This document shows positions 1 through 7,102 of a stretch of 64,000 nt of DNA, piece by piece. Location of the stretch: the NCBI RefSeq assembly GCF_000429685.1, contig NZ_AUCI01000003.1:124001-188000 (forward strand). The letters run 5' to 3'. The stretch is from Salibacterium aidingense DSM 18341. GTDB taxonomy: Bacteria > Bacillota > Bacilli > Bacillales > Marinococcaceae. The notes beneath the pieces are model-generated. The model was not told the DNA's origin. It did not search any database and was given only the letters and a program-made list of their open reading frames with translations. The position numbers and the translations under genes were made by a program. Position 1 is the stretch's first letter, and each line of letters begins with the position of its first letter.

Positions 1-94
1 CGCAAATCTTTGCCCCTTTTTGCTCCATGTCCTGTTCTGTTAGACGCTGAAACGTGTTTCTGATATGTAAACGAATCTCCCTTTTTTCCTTCAA
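1..94 (-). CDS. 5-formyltetrahydrofolate cyclo-ligase, N-terminal fragment
   Basis: Partial gene cut by the left edge of the window; only about 31 codons are visible. The frame opens with TTG at 94, preceded by a GGGAGAG ribosome binding site 8 bases upstream. The basic, helical start (KEKREIRLHIRNTF, then QRLTEQDMEQ) resembles the N-terminus of 5-formyl-THF cyclo-ligase, which converts 5-formyl-THF to 5,10-methenyl-THF in folate metabolism. In B. subtilis the homologue yqgN lies directly downstream of an L33 gene, as here. The identification rests on synteny and this short resemblance; the catalytic region is outside the window. Confidence 0.55.
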   Translation of the reverse strand, partial: MKEKREIRLHIRNTFQRLTEQDMEQKGAKIC

Positions 95-180
95 TCCAAC
101 TTCTCTCCCTGCCTGAATTTTACTCTGTGCCTACCTTACCATATTGCCTTTAGAATCATGAACAAGGAGTGGTGTATAAA

Positions 181-212
181 AAAAAGCAGGGAGTTCTACT
201 CTCCTGCTTTTT
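181..212 (-). terminator. Rho-independent terminator after rpmG
   Basis: AAAAAGCAGG pairs with CCTGCTTTTT, with a GAGT/ACTC extension around a short loop. It begins exactly at the rpmG stop codon. Confidence 0.8.
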
Positions 213-360
213 ATTTCGTCTCGCGGTGCAGTGTGTGTTTGTTCAAACGCGGACTGAATTTCATTAGTTCAATACGTTCCGGGTTCTTGCGTTTATTTTT
301 GGACGTAATGTAGTTACGATCTCCTGATTCCGTGCAGGCCAGGGTTACTTGTACACGCAT
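211..360 (-). CDS. rpmG: 50S ribosomal protein L33
   Basis: Encodes a 49-residue protein beginning [18 protein letters not shown] and ending in a basic tail ([18 protein letters not shown]). This is the L33 family, a small rRNA-binding protein of the large subunit near the E site. Only one Cys is visible (in LACTES), so this is the zinc-free (C-) form; zinc-binding forms carry CxxC pairs. The start ATG has GAGGAGGGAG just upstream. The gene is too short for common ORF cut-offs. It has its own promoter at 401-429 and a terminator overlapping the stop. Confidence 0.93.
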   Translation of the reverse strand: MRVQVTLACTESGDRNYITSKNKRKNPERIELMKFSPRLNKHTLHRETK

Positions 361-400
361 GGTTCTCCCTCCTCAACTTCTGCTTCATTCATACTTTACA

Positions 401-429
401 ATAATAGCAAATATACGGCGAGCTATCAA
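401..429 (-). promoter_or_regulatory. Sigma-A promoter for rpmG
   Basis: On the minus strand: TTGATA, a 17-base spacer, then TATTAT, ending about 40 bases before the rpmG start codon. Confidence 0.7.
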
Positions 430-535
430 GCACCAACAAAAGAAAAAAGGAGATTAAAGGGAATCCATTCTCCTTTCTTTCTTAAGCATGTATAATATGA
501 ATGAATCATCCGTATTAGAAAGGAGGAACGCAAAA

Positions 536-877
536 ATGGAGTGGCTGATTCTTGTATTTATACTAATCAGTATCCTGCTGTTTGGTCTTTCTTTTTTCGC
601 AAAGGATAAACAAAAAGAGATGAAGGAAGAATTAGATCACCTTTCCCTTCAAGTCATGGGAGATCTTTATCAGGTGAAAAAGCGGCTCCGGGTCGTGGAA
701 GAAGAAATGCTGACGGTTTCAGACCCACCCACTTCCAGTACCCGTCCTCAGGCGAATGATGAACTGGTCAAGGAAGCATATCAATTATTTCAGCAGAACA
801 ATAGTATCGAAGAGACAGCAGAAACGATGGAATTAAAAAAGGATGAAGTGAAGTATCTGCTGGCCCAGTTAAACTGA
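536..877 (+). CDS. Small membrane-anchored protein (YqzD position)
   Basis: A 113-residue protein. An ATG further upstream in frame is possible, but AAAGGAGGAACGCAAAA directly precedes the ATG at 536. Residues about 2-20 form one hydrophobic membrane segment (WLILVFILISILLFGLSFF). A charged, coiled-coil-like stretch follows, then a low-complexity linker (PPTSSTRPQ). The C-terminal ~35 residues (ELVKEAYQLFQQ to VKYLLAQLN) read like the helix-turn-helix tail of DUF6115/SwrB-type proteins. Function unknown. It lies 16 bases before the next gene, so the two are probably cotranscribed; the arrangement matches the yqzC/yqzD pair of B. subtilis. TATAAT at 491-496 is a plausible -10. Confidence 0.7.
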   Translation: MEWLILVFILISILLFGLSFFAKDKQKEMKEELDHLSLQVMGDLYQVKKRLRVVEEEMLTVSDPPTSSTRPQANDELVKEAYQLFQQNNSIEETAETMELKKDEVKYLLAQLN

Positions 878-893
878 ATAAGGAGAGAAGGGA

Positions 894-1373
894 ATGAATC
901 GAAAAAGCATCCAGATTTTTGCATTCGGATGGTTCGCAGCCGCCTGCTGCCTGGCAGCTGTGTATTTTATATGGCAGCCGCAATCCTCTGATCGTGCAAA
1001 AGAAGATTTCGAAGAGACCCCGGTCCCGCAGGAGAACAGCATGGAGGAAAAGGAAATGATAGCCTCCTTAGAAAGTTCCGGCTATACGGTGTTAAGCGCT
1101 GATGAATTAGCCGAACTGCAGGAAGAAAAGGATTCTCGTACAGAGGAGCAGAAGCCCCCGGAAACAAAAGTAAAAACGATTTTACATATTGAAGAAGGTA
1201 TGGCCAGCGGTGACGTGGCGTCCCACCTTCAAAGCCTTGAAATCATAGAAAGTGCTGACTCCTTTCAGGAGCAGTTACAGGAAAGCGGAGCAGCCACCTC
1301 TATTCAATCCGGAGAATACGAACTGAACAGCACCATGACCCCCGCTGAAATTATTGATCTTATATCTTCATAA
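894..1373 (+). CDS. Membrane-anchored protein with YceG/LysM-like C-terminal domain
   Basis: A 159-residue protein. An N-terminal signal anchor (residues about 7-26) is followed by an acidic, probably disordered region (about 35-95). The compact C-terminal domain (about 98-158) runs ILHIEEGMASGDVASHL, then SGEYELNSTMTPAEIIDLI. That pattern of a beta strand with a GMASGDVA turn and a GEYEL...PAEI segment matches the N-terminal LysM-like portion of MltG/YceG transglycosylases, but the catalytic domain is absent. Possibly a wall-associated protein; the true role is unknown. RBS GGAGAGAAGGG. It corresponds in size and position to B. subtilis yqzC. Confidence 0.7.
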   Translation: MNRKSIQIFAFGWFAAACCLAAVYFIWQPQSSDRAKEDFEETPVPQENSMEEKEMIASLESSGYTVLSADELAELQEEKDSRTEEQKPPETKVKTILHIEEGMASGDVASHLQSLEIIESADSFQEQLQESGAATSIQSGEYELNSTMTPAEIIDLISS

Positions 1374-1902
1374 AAAGAGACCGGGACAAAGGATAGGATC
1401 CGGCCGAAAACCCGAACAAAACAATGACGATGGGATCGCTGCACCCGCTCACTGCGCTTTCCAGGTCACTTGGTAAAGAAGATCGCATTGCCAAGTGAAT
1501 CTTCAGTTCGTCTTCGTCCCATAGGAGTCTCCGTGGCCGGTCTCGGCTGAATAGAGAGGGAGATTGGGCCAAACGAAAGAAAATTGGTAAAACGGACATC
1601 TTAGGGTTTATATAACAAAAACGTCCATTCAGCGGAGTTAAAATAGGTCGACTCCTGCGGGAAAAGCACGTGTCTCGAGACCCCGCAGGAAGGGATTTTC
1701 CCCGAGGGCCCGCAGGATGCGGGTCAGATCGGCGTCGGCACAGGATGTGCCGTTCTTAGCCGATCCTCCTTTATTCGAGCCGTCCCCGCGGAAAGCGACC
1801 CATTTTGACGAAGCAAAACAAAAACAAACAAAAAACCGAACGATTTATGGATTAATCGTTCGGAAATTTTTATCTTATAATGGTATTGTCCCAAACTCTT
1901 TA
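1374..1902. repeat. Dispersed intergenic repeat, copy A (inverted relative to copy B)
   Basis: This 530-base gap has no convincing gene. It is an imperfect copy of 9951-10574 read in the opposite orientation, with near-identical blocks such as GGCCGAAAACCCGAAC, TCGACTCCTGCGGGAAAAGC and GCCCGCAGGATGCGGGTCAG. The outer ends are short inverted repeats: GGGACAAA near 1385 and TTGTCCCAAACTC near 1888-1900. A hairpin lies at 1830-1871. No transposase is encoded. It looks like a MITE-like or BCR-type intergenic element of Bacillaceae. It occupies the place where B. subtilis has the pst operon. Confidence 0.8.
1830..1871 (-). terminator. Hairpin in repeat A, likely terminator of the PBP gene
   Basis: CCGAACGATT pairs with AATCGTTCGG across an 8-base loop. 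On the minus strand a T6 run follows, about 40 bases past the PBP stop codon. The same hairpin occurs in repeat copy B. Confidence 0.65.
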
Positions 1903-3924
1903 CTATTCTTCTTTCCCGGGTTCAATGTCTTTTGGATTTTCTTTTAAATCAAAGTAGGAATCAAGCGCTCTTCTTGCGATAGTATTCGCAATACCGCCAC
2001 GCCCGTCTGCGTACACACCAGGGACGATCACGGCTACGGTTACTTCCGGATTATCGTAAGGCGCATATCCAATAAACGCCTGGTTGTTTCCGTCTACCAA
2101 TGTATCGGTAGCTTCCCGGCGCACTCTTATTTCTGCGGTCCCTGTTTTACCAGCAGCTTCATAATCGATCCCTTGAAAATATCCTGAAGCTGTACCGTTA
2201 TTTGAATGGACGACGCCCCGCATTGCTTCCTGTACCATATCAATATATTGATTGTCGATGTCCAGTTTGTTCAGCACATGCGGTTCCAACTGCTGCTTCA
2301 CGGAGCCTAACTGGTTTTTGTTCGGGTTGGGATGGCGGATTTCCTTGACCAGCTGCGGCTGCATCCGGTAGCCGTCATTGGCTATAGTAGAAACGTACTG
2401 CCCCAGCTGCAACGGGGTGTACGTGTCAAACTGGCCGAAACTTAGAAACAGTAAACTACCCGGCAGGCCGCTTCCCCCGTCAATCCCGGTTGATTCCGAA
2501 GGCAGATCAACCCCGGTAGTTGTTCCCAATCCGAATTGTTCATAGTAATATCGAAACGTATCATACGCCTGCCTGTACGTAGTACTTGCCCAACCCTGAG
2601 AGACCCCGGGCTGATATCCTGCCATGTTCATCGCCACATAAGACATGTAAATGTTGGAAGATTGTACAATAGCAGAATGGTAATTGACCGGCCCCATCGA
2701 ATACACAGAGCTGATGGTTGGAGTCGAGGGGAGTTCTAAGGGCCGGTCGACGATTGTCGTGTACCGGTCCACCGCGCCCGTCTGCAGACCAAGCATAACG
2801 GTTGCCGGTTTTACCGTTGAACCCATTTCATACGACCTGGAAGTAACTCCAAGCTGGTCCTGATAACCGGAAGCAGCCAGTACTTCTCCGGTGTTCGGCT
2901 CCATCATAACGACATAGGCATTCTGATCGTTAATAAAGCTCCCCGTAGAGGCCTCGATTTCCTCCTGTACAATCGCATCCACTTCCTGCTGAAGCGCCAT
3001 ATCAATCGAAAGAACAAGGTCGTTGCCCCGTCTTGCTTTAGATTGTTCCCCGCCGGAGGTGTCCTCTTCTGATATGGTCCCTTTTTTTCCACGCAGGTCA
3101 TCTTCATACTGCTGTTCCAAAAAGCTGGTTCCAACTTCATCGGAACGGGCATACCCTTTGGCCAGATAATGATTCAGTCTCTCCCGCGGAATCGAGCCAA
3201 TATTTCCGAAGTAATCTGGAAAAGCATCATCGTATAAATACTGGCGGTTGGCATCACGGAGAATATCCACCCCGGGTAGGTCATCGAGCCGTTCACTGAT
3301 ACTGTGCGCTTCGTCCTGCGTCAAATCTTTTTTAATTCGATATGCAGAATCATAATAGCCGCTCACCATCTCCCCCCAAATGTAAACCTTCTCCAGCTCG
3401 CCGTCCAGCTCTGCCAGATGTTCCTCTGTTATCCGTTCCAGCTGCAGCTTATATAAATCCTGTTCTTCTTCGGTATTTTCAATTTCTTCCTTCGTAATAA
3501 GGCCTTCCGCTTCGTTGGGATGAGAAGCAATCCAGTAGTCCTTTTTCGTCCTTTCATCAAGTTTATCATCCAGGGTTTCCTCTTCTTCCGTCTCTATTGT
3601 GATTAATCCGCTTAGTCTTTCAGCTATCTCCAGTCGTTCTTCATCAGAAACCGATTGCTTATTTGTATATGTAAGGGACAGCGCCAGATCATTATCTACC
3701 AGCAGTTCGCCATTGCGGTCATACATTAATCCCCTTGGAGCATCGATCCGCGAAGTCTGCTCCGAGGATTCCTCCAGATCCCTTTCAAACTCGTCCCCCT
3801 GTACAATCTGGATATAACCCAGTCTTAATATCAATAGCGAAAAAAGTATAAATACAGCAAAAAATAACAAATTTAAGCGAAAAGGGATATGATTTTTTCC
3901 TGTTTTTGTTTTTGACACCTGCAT
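1903..3924 (-). CDS. pbpA: Class B penicillin-binding protein (PBP2A/PbpH type transpeptidase)
   Basis: A 673-residue D,D-transpeptidase that cross-links peptidoglycan during rod elongation. One membrane anchor lies at residues about 15-36. A dimerisation domain begins at RIDAPRGLMYDRNG, and the large charged middle part is typical of Bacillus PBP2A. The transpeptidase motifs are in order: SxxK (STVK, near residue 369), SxN (SSN, near 422) and KTG (KTGT, near 592). The start ATG follows AAAGGGAGAGG. The gene sits downstream of the MFS gene yqgE and sodA on the same strand, as in B. subtilis, where pbpA follows yqgE. A sigma-independent terminator probably comes from the adjacent repeat element. 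The exact paralogue (pbpA versus pbpH) is assigned by synteny. Confidence 0.9.
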   Translation of the reverse strand: MQVSKTKTGKNHIPFRLNLLFFAVFILFSLLILRLGYIQIVQGDEFERDLEESSEQTSRIDAPRGLMYDRNGELLVDNDLALSLTYTNKQSVSDEERLEIAERLSGLITIETEEEETLDDKLDERTKKDYWIASHPNEAEGLITKEEIENTEEEQDLYKLQLERITEEHLAELDGELEKVYIWGEMVSGYYDSAYRIKKDLTQDEAHSISERLDDLPGVDILRDANRQYLYDDAFPDYFGNIGSIPRERLNHYLAKGYARSDEVGTSFLEQQYEDDLRGKKGTISEEDTSGGEQSKARRGNDLVLSIDMALQQEVDAIVQEEIEASTGSFINDQNAYVVMMEPNTGEVLAASGYQDQLGVTSRSYEMGSTVKPATVMLGLQTGAVDRYTTIVDRPLELPSTPTISSVYSMGPVNYHSAIVQSSNIYMSYVAMNMAGYQPGVSQGWASTTYRQAYDTFRYYYEQFGLGTTTGVDLPSESTGIDGGSGLPGSLLFLSFGQFDTYTPLQLGQYVSTIANDGYRMQPQLVKEIRHPNPNKNQLGSVKQQLEPHVLNKLDIDNQYIDMVQEAMRGVVHSNNGTASGYFQGIDYEAAGKTGTAEIRVRREATDTLVDGNNQAFIGYAPYDNPEVTVAVIVPGVYADGRGGIANTIARRALDSYFDLKENPKDIEPGKEE

Positions 3925-3982
3925 TCCTCTCCCTTTCTTGGTTCTCGCTCCCGCTCTTCATTTTAGCACACTTCCCCCTGTC

Positions 3983-4024
3983 AAAAAAGAAAAAGGAGGG
4001 CTCATGTCACTGAGTCCCCTCCTC
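3983..4024 (-). terminator. Terminator overlapping the MFS gene stop
   Basis: On the minus strand GAGGGGACTCA and TGAGCCCTC form a hairpin with a small internal bulge, followed by TTTTTCTTTTTT. The stop codon lies in the loop. Confidence 0.65.
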
Positions 4025-5285
4025 CATTTTCCGGCATTCCGCTGTTGATTTTCTTTTTGTTCACAAGAAACGCCGTGTTAATATTTTTTATAAAGAAAGC
4101 TGCGGCAAAATGGCCTGAACCACAAAGAACCATTAAAACAGGAATGATAAATTGGTCTTCAAAAAAGGCAATACCAACTAAAAGAAGAAAAATGGAAAAA
4201 ATTCTTCCTCCATTAACAAACCATTCTTTCGTTATTAAATACTCAATCCGCAGGGCTCCTGCATCAGCTGCTTTGCCCAGGACATCATACGTTAATGAAA
4301 CATATGGAACCAGCATGAGAGGATAAGCCGCAGAGATAACGATGCCATAGAAAAGCAAACGGGAATACGTCGGGGCAAATACAATCAAAAAAACGGATGC
4401 CAGTAATAAAGTACTTCCTATAAAAATAGCCCTCTTCCGGTAAGACGGCTTGAGCAGCCGGCCCACCATAAAATAGCCGGCAAAAGAGACGGCAGATGTA
4501 ACAAAACCATAAGTGCCCAGCGCTAATTCACTGTTTGTTGCCATGTAGACCCACAAAATGATAATAAACACGAAGATTCCTTCGCGCAGTCCCTGCATAA
4601 AATGAGCATAAAGGATTTTACGCCAATCTGCATTTTTCTTGATTTCTGCCACGGTTTGTTTGACGTATAACGGCCCTTTGGCATGCCGGTGCTTCATTTT
4701 TAAACTTAACAAAACAGCGAGCATAAATAAGAAAAATGAGATAAAAAAAATGATCTGGTACCCTCTTGCTTCCGGCATCCAAGTAATAATCAAACCCGCG
4801 CTTAACGGACCAACCATCCCGGCGAAGGAAGTCAGCAGGCCCGAAAAACCATTAAAGAAATCTCTCGTGTCCGGTTCTGTAATTTCGAAGGTGAGTACAT
4901 TGTACCCGAGCCAGTAGAATCCGAACCCCATACCAAGAAGCGCTCCCAGCAGAAGCAGGAATTTTTCCGCTGATTCTCCTGTGAAAAGCACAGCTAAATA
5001 AAACGCCGTTAAAATAAAAACGCCGGCCCGCAAGGTATAAATTCGATCCGCTTTTTTAGCAATGTAGCCGGCAGCTAAAAACGACAAGGGCTGCATGACA
5101 ACAGAAGCCAGCTGATACAGGGCAATATCCCGGACCTCTCCGGACTGTTTCCACAAATAAATATTGACAAAGGTGTTTGACAATGCTACTGATACAGCGT
5201 AGAGACCGCCAATAACGAGCAGCATTAACAAATTTTTAGTAATTGGAACATTTCCCAATAAAAATTTCGTGACAGATCGTAACAT
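4002..5285 (-). CDS. yqgE: MFS transporter, YqgE family
   Basis: A 427-residue integral membrane protein with about 12 hydrophobic segments, typical of the major facilitator superfamily. The substrate is unknown. I chose the ATG at 5285 (MLRSVTKFLLGNVPITKNLL) because AAGGGCGG stands about 7 bases before it. The in-frame ATG at 5324 has no ribosome binding site. The cytoplasmic loop around residues 195-215 is rich in basic residues (LKMKHRHAKG). The gene lies between sodA and the PBP gene as in B. subtilis, and a terminator overlaps its stop codon. Confidence 0.85.
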   Translation of the reverse strand: MLRSVTKFLLGNVPITKNLLMLLVIGGLYAVSVALSNTFVNIYLWKQSGEVRDIALYQLASVVMQPLSFLAAGYIAKKADRIYTLRAGVFILTAFYLAVLFTGESAEKFLLLLGALLGMGFGFYWLGYNVLTFEITEPDTRDFFNGFSGLLTSFAGMVGPLSAGLIITWMPEARGYQIIFFISFFLFMLAVLLSLKMKHRHAKGPLYVKQTVAEIKKNADWRKILYAHFMQGLREGIFVFIIILWVYMATNSELALGTYGFVTSAVSFAGYFMVGRLLKPSYRKRAIFIGSTLLLASVFLIVFAPTYSRLLFYGIVISAAYPLMLVPYVSLTYDVLGKAADAGALRIEYLITKEWFVNGGRIFSIFLLLVGIAFFEDQFIIPVLMVLCGSGHFAAAFFIKNINTAFLVNKKKINSGMPENGGGDSVT

Positions 5286-5389
5286 GTCCCCACCGCCCTT
5301 GCTTTTATTGTGCCGCATAACCATAAAAGCTATTCAATAAAAAGCAATGGGGAGAAAGCGTTGCCCGCTCTTATGAATTTCTATAACTA

Positions 5390-5421
5390 AAAAAATCACT
5401 GCCCGGAAGGCAGTGATTTTT
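5390..5421 (-). terminator. Terminator after sodA
   Basis: AAAAAATCACTGCC pairs with GGCAGTGATTTTTT around a four-base loop; symmetrical, with a T run on the minus strand. It starts five bases after the sodA stop. Confidence 0.92.
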
Positions 5422-5425
5422 CCTC

Positions 5426-6037
5426 TTATTTTGCTTCTTTATAACGTTTCGCCACTTCGTCCCAATTCACAAGGTTCCAGAAAGCATCGACATAATCAGG
5501 ACGGCGGTTTTGATACTTCAGATAATACGCATGCTCCCATACGTCAACGCCAAGAATAGGTGTTTTGCCTTCCATAATAGGGGAATCCTGATTTAATGTA
5601 TCCTGAATTTCCAGTTCCCCATTATTTACAACAAGCCATGCCCAACCGGAACCGAACCGGCCGAGTGCTGTGTTTTTGAATTCCTCTTTAAATTTGTCAA
5701 AGCTTCCCCACTTGCTGTTAATTGCATCTGCGAGGTCACCGCTTGGTTCTCCGCCGCCGTTTGGACTGAGAATCTGCCAGAAAAGCGAATGGTTGGAATG
5801 GCCGCCGCCGTTATTTCTAACAGCCGTGCGGATGCTGTCCGGAATGGAATTAAGATCGCTGATCAACTCGTTGACATCCTTGTCGGCCAGGTCGTCATGA
5901 CCTTCCAGTGCAGCATTCAGCTTAGTTACATAGGTATTGTGGTGTTTCCCATGATGAATTTTCATTGTTTCTTCATCAATGTGAGGTTCAAGAGCGTTAA
6001 ATCCGTACGGTAGTTCTGGTAGTTGATGATTAGCCAT
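5426..6037 (-). CDS. sodA: Superoxide dismutase (Mn/Fe family)
   Basis: A 203-residue cytoplasmic enzyme that dismutates superoxide to oxygen and hydrogen peroxide. The four metal ligands are visible: His28 in [12 protein letters not shown], His in [10 protein letters not shown], then Asp and His in the signature [11 protein letters not shown]. The helical hairpin N-domain and alpha/beta C-domain are complete, and the length equals the family norm. The [10 protein letters not shown] and GSGWAWLVV segments are closest to the Mn-type enzyme of Bacillus, though metal choice cannot be proven from sequence. RBS AAGGAGGAG, 7 bases before ATG. It is the first gene of the sodA-yqgE-pbp stretch but has its own strong terminator. 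Confidence 0.95.
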   Translation of the reverse strand: MANHQLPELPYGFNALEPHIDEETMKIHHGKHHNTYVTKLNAALEGHDDLADKDVNELISDLNSIPDSIRTAVRNNGGGHSNHSLFWQILSPNGGGEPSGDLADAINSKWGSFDKFKEEFKNTALGRFGSGWAWLVVNNGELEIQDTLNQDSPIMEGKTPILGVDVWEHAYYLKYQNRRPDYVDAFWNLVNWDEVAKRYKEAK

Positions 6038-6180
6038 AAATGAACTCCTCCTTGTAAAGTATATGTTTTGTGTTGATTCGTGCTGCTCTTCTTCTCTAAC
6101 CTGGAAACGCTCAGATCAACGATGCTCGCCATCGGTGTGTCTGACATTTTTAACGTTACCAAATTCTTTTTCTGTTTTCA

Positions 6181-6217
6181 ACAAAAACGAATGGTGCTCT
6201 CCTTGAACACCATTCGT
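6181..6217 (-). terminator. Terminator of the tRNA cluster
   Basis: ACGAATGGTG and CACCATTCGT form a perfect 10-bp stem, and on the minus strand a T5 run follows. It sits about 40 bases past the last tRNA. Confidence 0.9.
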
Positions 6218-6258
6218 ACTATACCACGCAGTTATGTATATTAAACATTATTTTAAAA

Positions 6259-6351
6259 TGGCGGAGGAAGAGGGATTCGAACCCTCGCGAGCCGTGAAGC
6301 TCCTAACGGTTTTCGAGACCGTCCCCTTCAGCCGGACTTGGGTATTCCTCC
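6259..6351 (-). tRNA. tRNA-Ser (CGA)
   Basis: A 93-base class II tRNA with a long variable arm. The acceptor GGAGGAA pairs with TTCCTCC, then G73 and an encoded CCA. The anticodon loop CTCGAAA gives anticodon CGA. It is the last gene of the cluster. Confidence 0.93.
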
Positions 6352-6403
6352 AGGAAAAAATAAAGAAAAAAGCACGGTCTCTCATGCTTTTATTTAAATC
6401 AGA

Positions 6404-6480
6404 TGGTGGACCCTGTAGGACTCGAACCTACGACCAAACGGTTATGAGCCGTTTGCTCTGACCAACTGAGCTAAGGGTCC
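6404..6480 (-). tRNA. tRNA with CAT anticodon, most likely tRNA-Ile2 (lysidine-modified)
   Basis: A 77-base tRNA with acceptor GGACCCT/AGGGTCC, A73 and encoded CCA. The anticodon loop CTCATAA gives CAT. The body (GGACCCTTAGCTCAG, with loop CTCATAA) resembles bacterial Ile2 tRNAs read as AUA after TilS lysidinylation rather than Met tRNAs; the elongator Met tRNA is separately present at 6680-6756. Neither the fMet-specific features nor TilS can be checked here. Confidence 0.8.
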
Positions 6481-6566
6481 ATGTTAAGTTATTTTAAATT
6501 TAGTTATAATTTCTGTCCTGAGATAACTATGCTAAAAAGTTCGTTACACTTCGTGGTTAAAATATA

Positions 6567-6643
6567 TGGGGCGGTTGATGGGAATCGAACCCACGAATGC
6601 CGGAGCCACAATCCGGTGCGTTAACCACTTCGCCACAACCGCC
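6567..6643 (-). tRNA. tRNA-His (GTG)
   Basis: A 77-base tRNA with anticodon loop TTGTGGC, anticodon GTG. The acceptor is extended to eight pairs by G-1:C73, the identity element of tRNA-His, followed by an encoded CCA. Confidence 0.95.
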
Positions 6644-6679
6644 ATATGCAGCGTACACAAGCATTCTTTCTTTTTTATT

Positions 6680-6756
6680 TGGTAGCGGCGGAGGGAATCG
6701 AACCCCCGACCTCACGGGTATGAACCGTACGCTCTAGCCAGCTGAGCTACACCGCC
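6680..6756 (-). tRNA. Elongator tRNA-Met (CAT)
   Basis: A 77-base tRNA: GGCGGTGTAGCTCAGCTGGC start, anticodon loop TTCATAC (CAT), A73 and encoded CCA. It matches the Bacillus elongator Met tRNA. It lacks the unpaired first base expected of an initiator. Confidence 0.92.
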
Positions 6757-6759
6757 TCA

Positions 6760-6834
6760 TGGCTCCACAGGCAGGATTCGAACCTGCGACCGATCGGTTA
6801 ACAGCCGATAGCTCTACCACTGAGCTACTGTGGA
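6760..6834 (-). tRNA. tRNA-Asn (GTT)
   Basis: A 75-base tRNA with TCCACAG/CTGTGGA acceptor, anticodon loop CTGTTAA (GTT), G73 and encoded CCA. It is the first gene of the cluster, just downstream of the promoter at 6867-6895. Confidence 0.95.
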
Positions 6835-6866
6835 ATATGTTTGCGTCATTTTCAACGACAATAATG

Positions 6867-6895
6867 ATATTACCATGCTTCATAGACCGAGTCAA
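6867..6895 (-). promoter_or_regulatory. Promoter of the tRNA cluster
   Basis: Minus strand TTGACT, 17 bases, TAATAT, about 33 bases before tRNA-Asn. Five tRNAs (Asn-Met-His-Ile2-Ser) appear to form one transcript ending at 6181. Confidence 0.75.
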
Positions 6896-6925
6896 GGTTA
6901 AATTCCAACCAATTTCATTTCCTTT

Positions 6926-6970
6926 AAACAGGAGGGGCTATATAAAAAAGGTACAGCCCCTTACCTGTGA
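6926..6970 (-). terminator. Hairpin downstream of the Na/Pi symporter gene
   Basis: ACAGG-AGGGGCT pairs with AGCCCCT-T-ACCTGT over a 15-base loop. On the minus strand only a weak T run follows. It lies about 130 bases past the symporter stop and just before the tRNA promoter, so it may insulate the two units. Confidence 0.45.
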
Positions 6971-7102
6971 TAAAGAAAATGGAACCGAGGCAGACGACTC
7001 CGGGCCGACAGGATGCTGGTCATGCAGCCTCAGCATGTAACGCACTTTTGATACAGCTCCCTGTTCAGGGTATTTATCAGAAGGTCCAGTCCATACCTAA
7101 CC

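Noticed and set aside
434-482. Hairpin AAAGGAGA...TCTCCTTT upstream of the gene at 536
   Set aside because: It looks like a terminator in plus orientation, but no plus-strand gene precedes it. It might be an attenuator, but the evidence is too thin to annotate.
1360-1599. Minus-strand frame of 79 residues in repeat A, with a similar peptide (ESAVTGCSDPIVIVLFGFSA) in repeat B at 10380-10613
   Set aside because: The two peptides agree only because the DNA repeat is nearly identical. The frames diverge in length and both lack a ribosome binding site, so conservation is that of the DNA element.
6234-6461. Plus-strand frames across the tRNA cluster (EEEGFEPS-type peptides), also 6759-7040
   Set aside because: They are antisense to tRNA genes; such peptides are a well-known annotation artefact.
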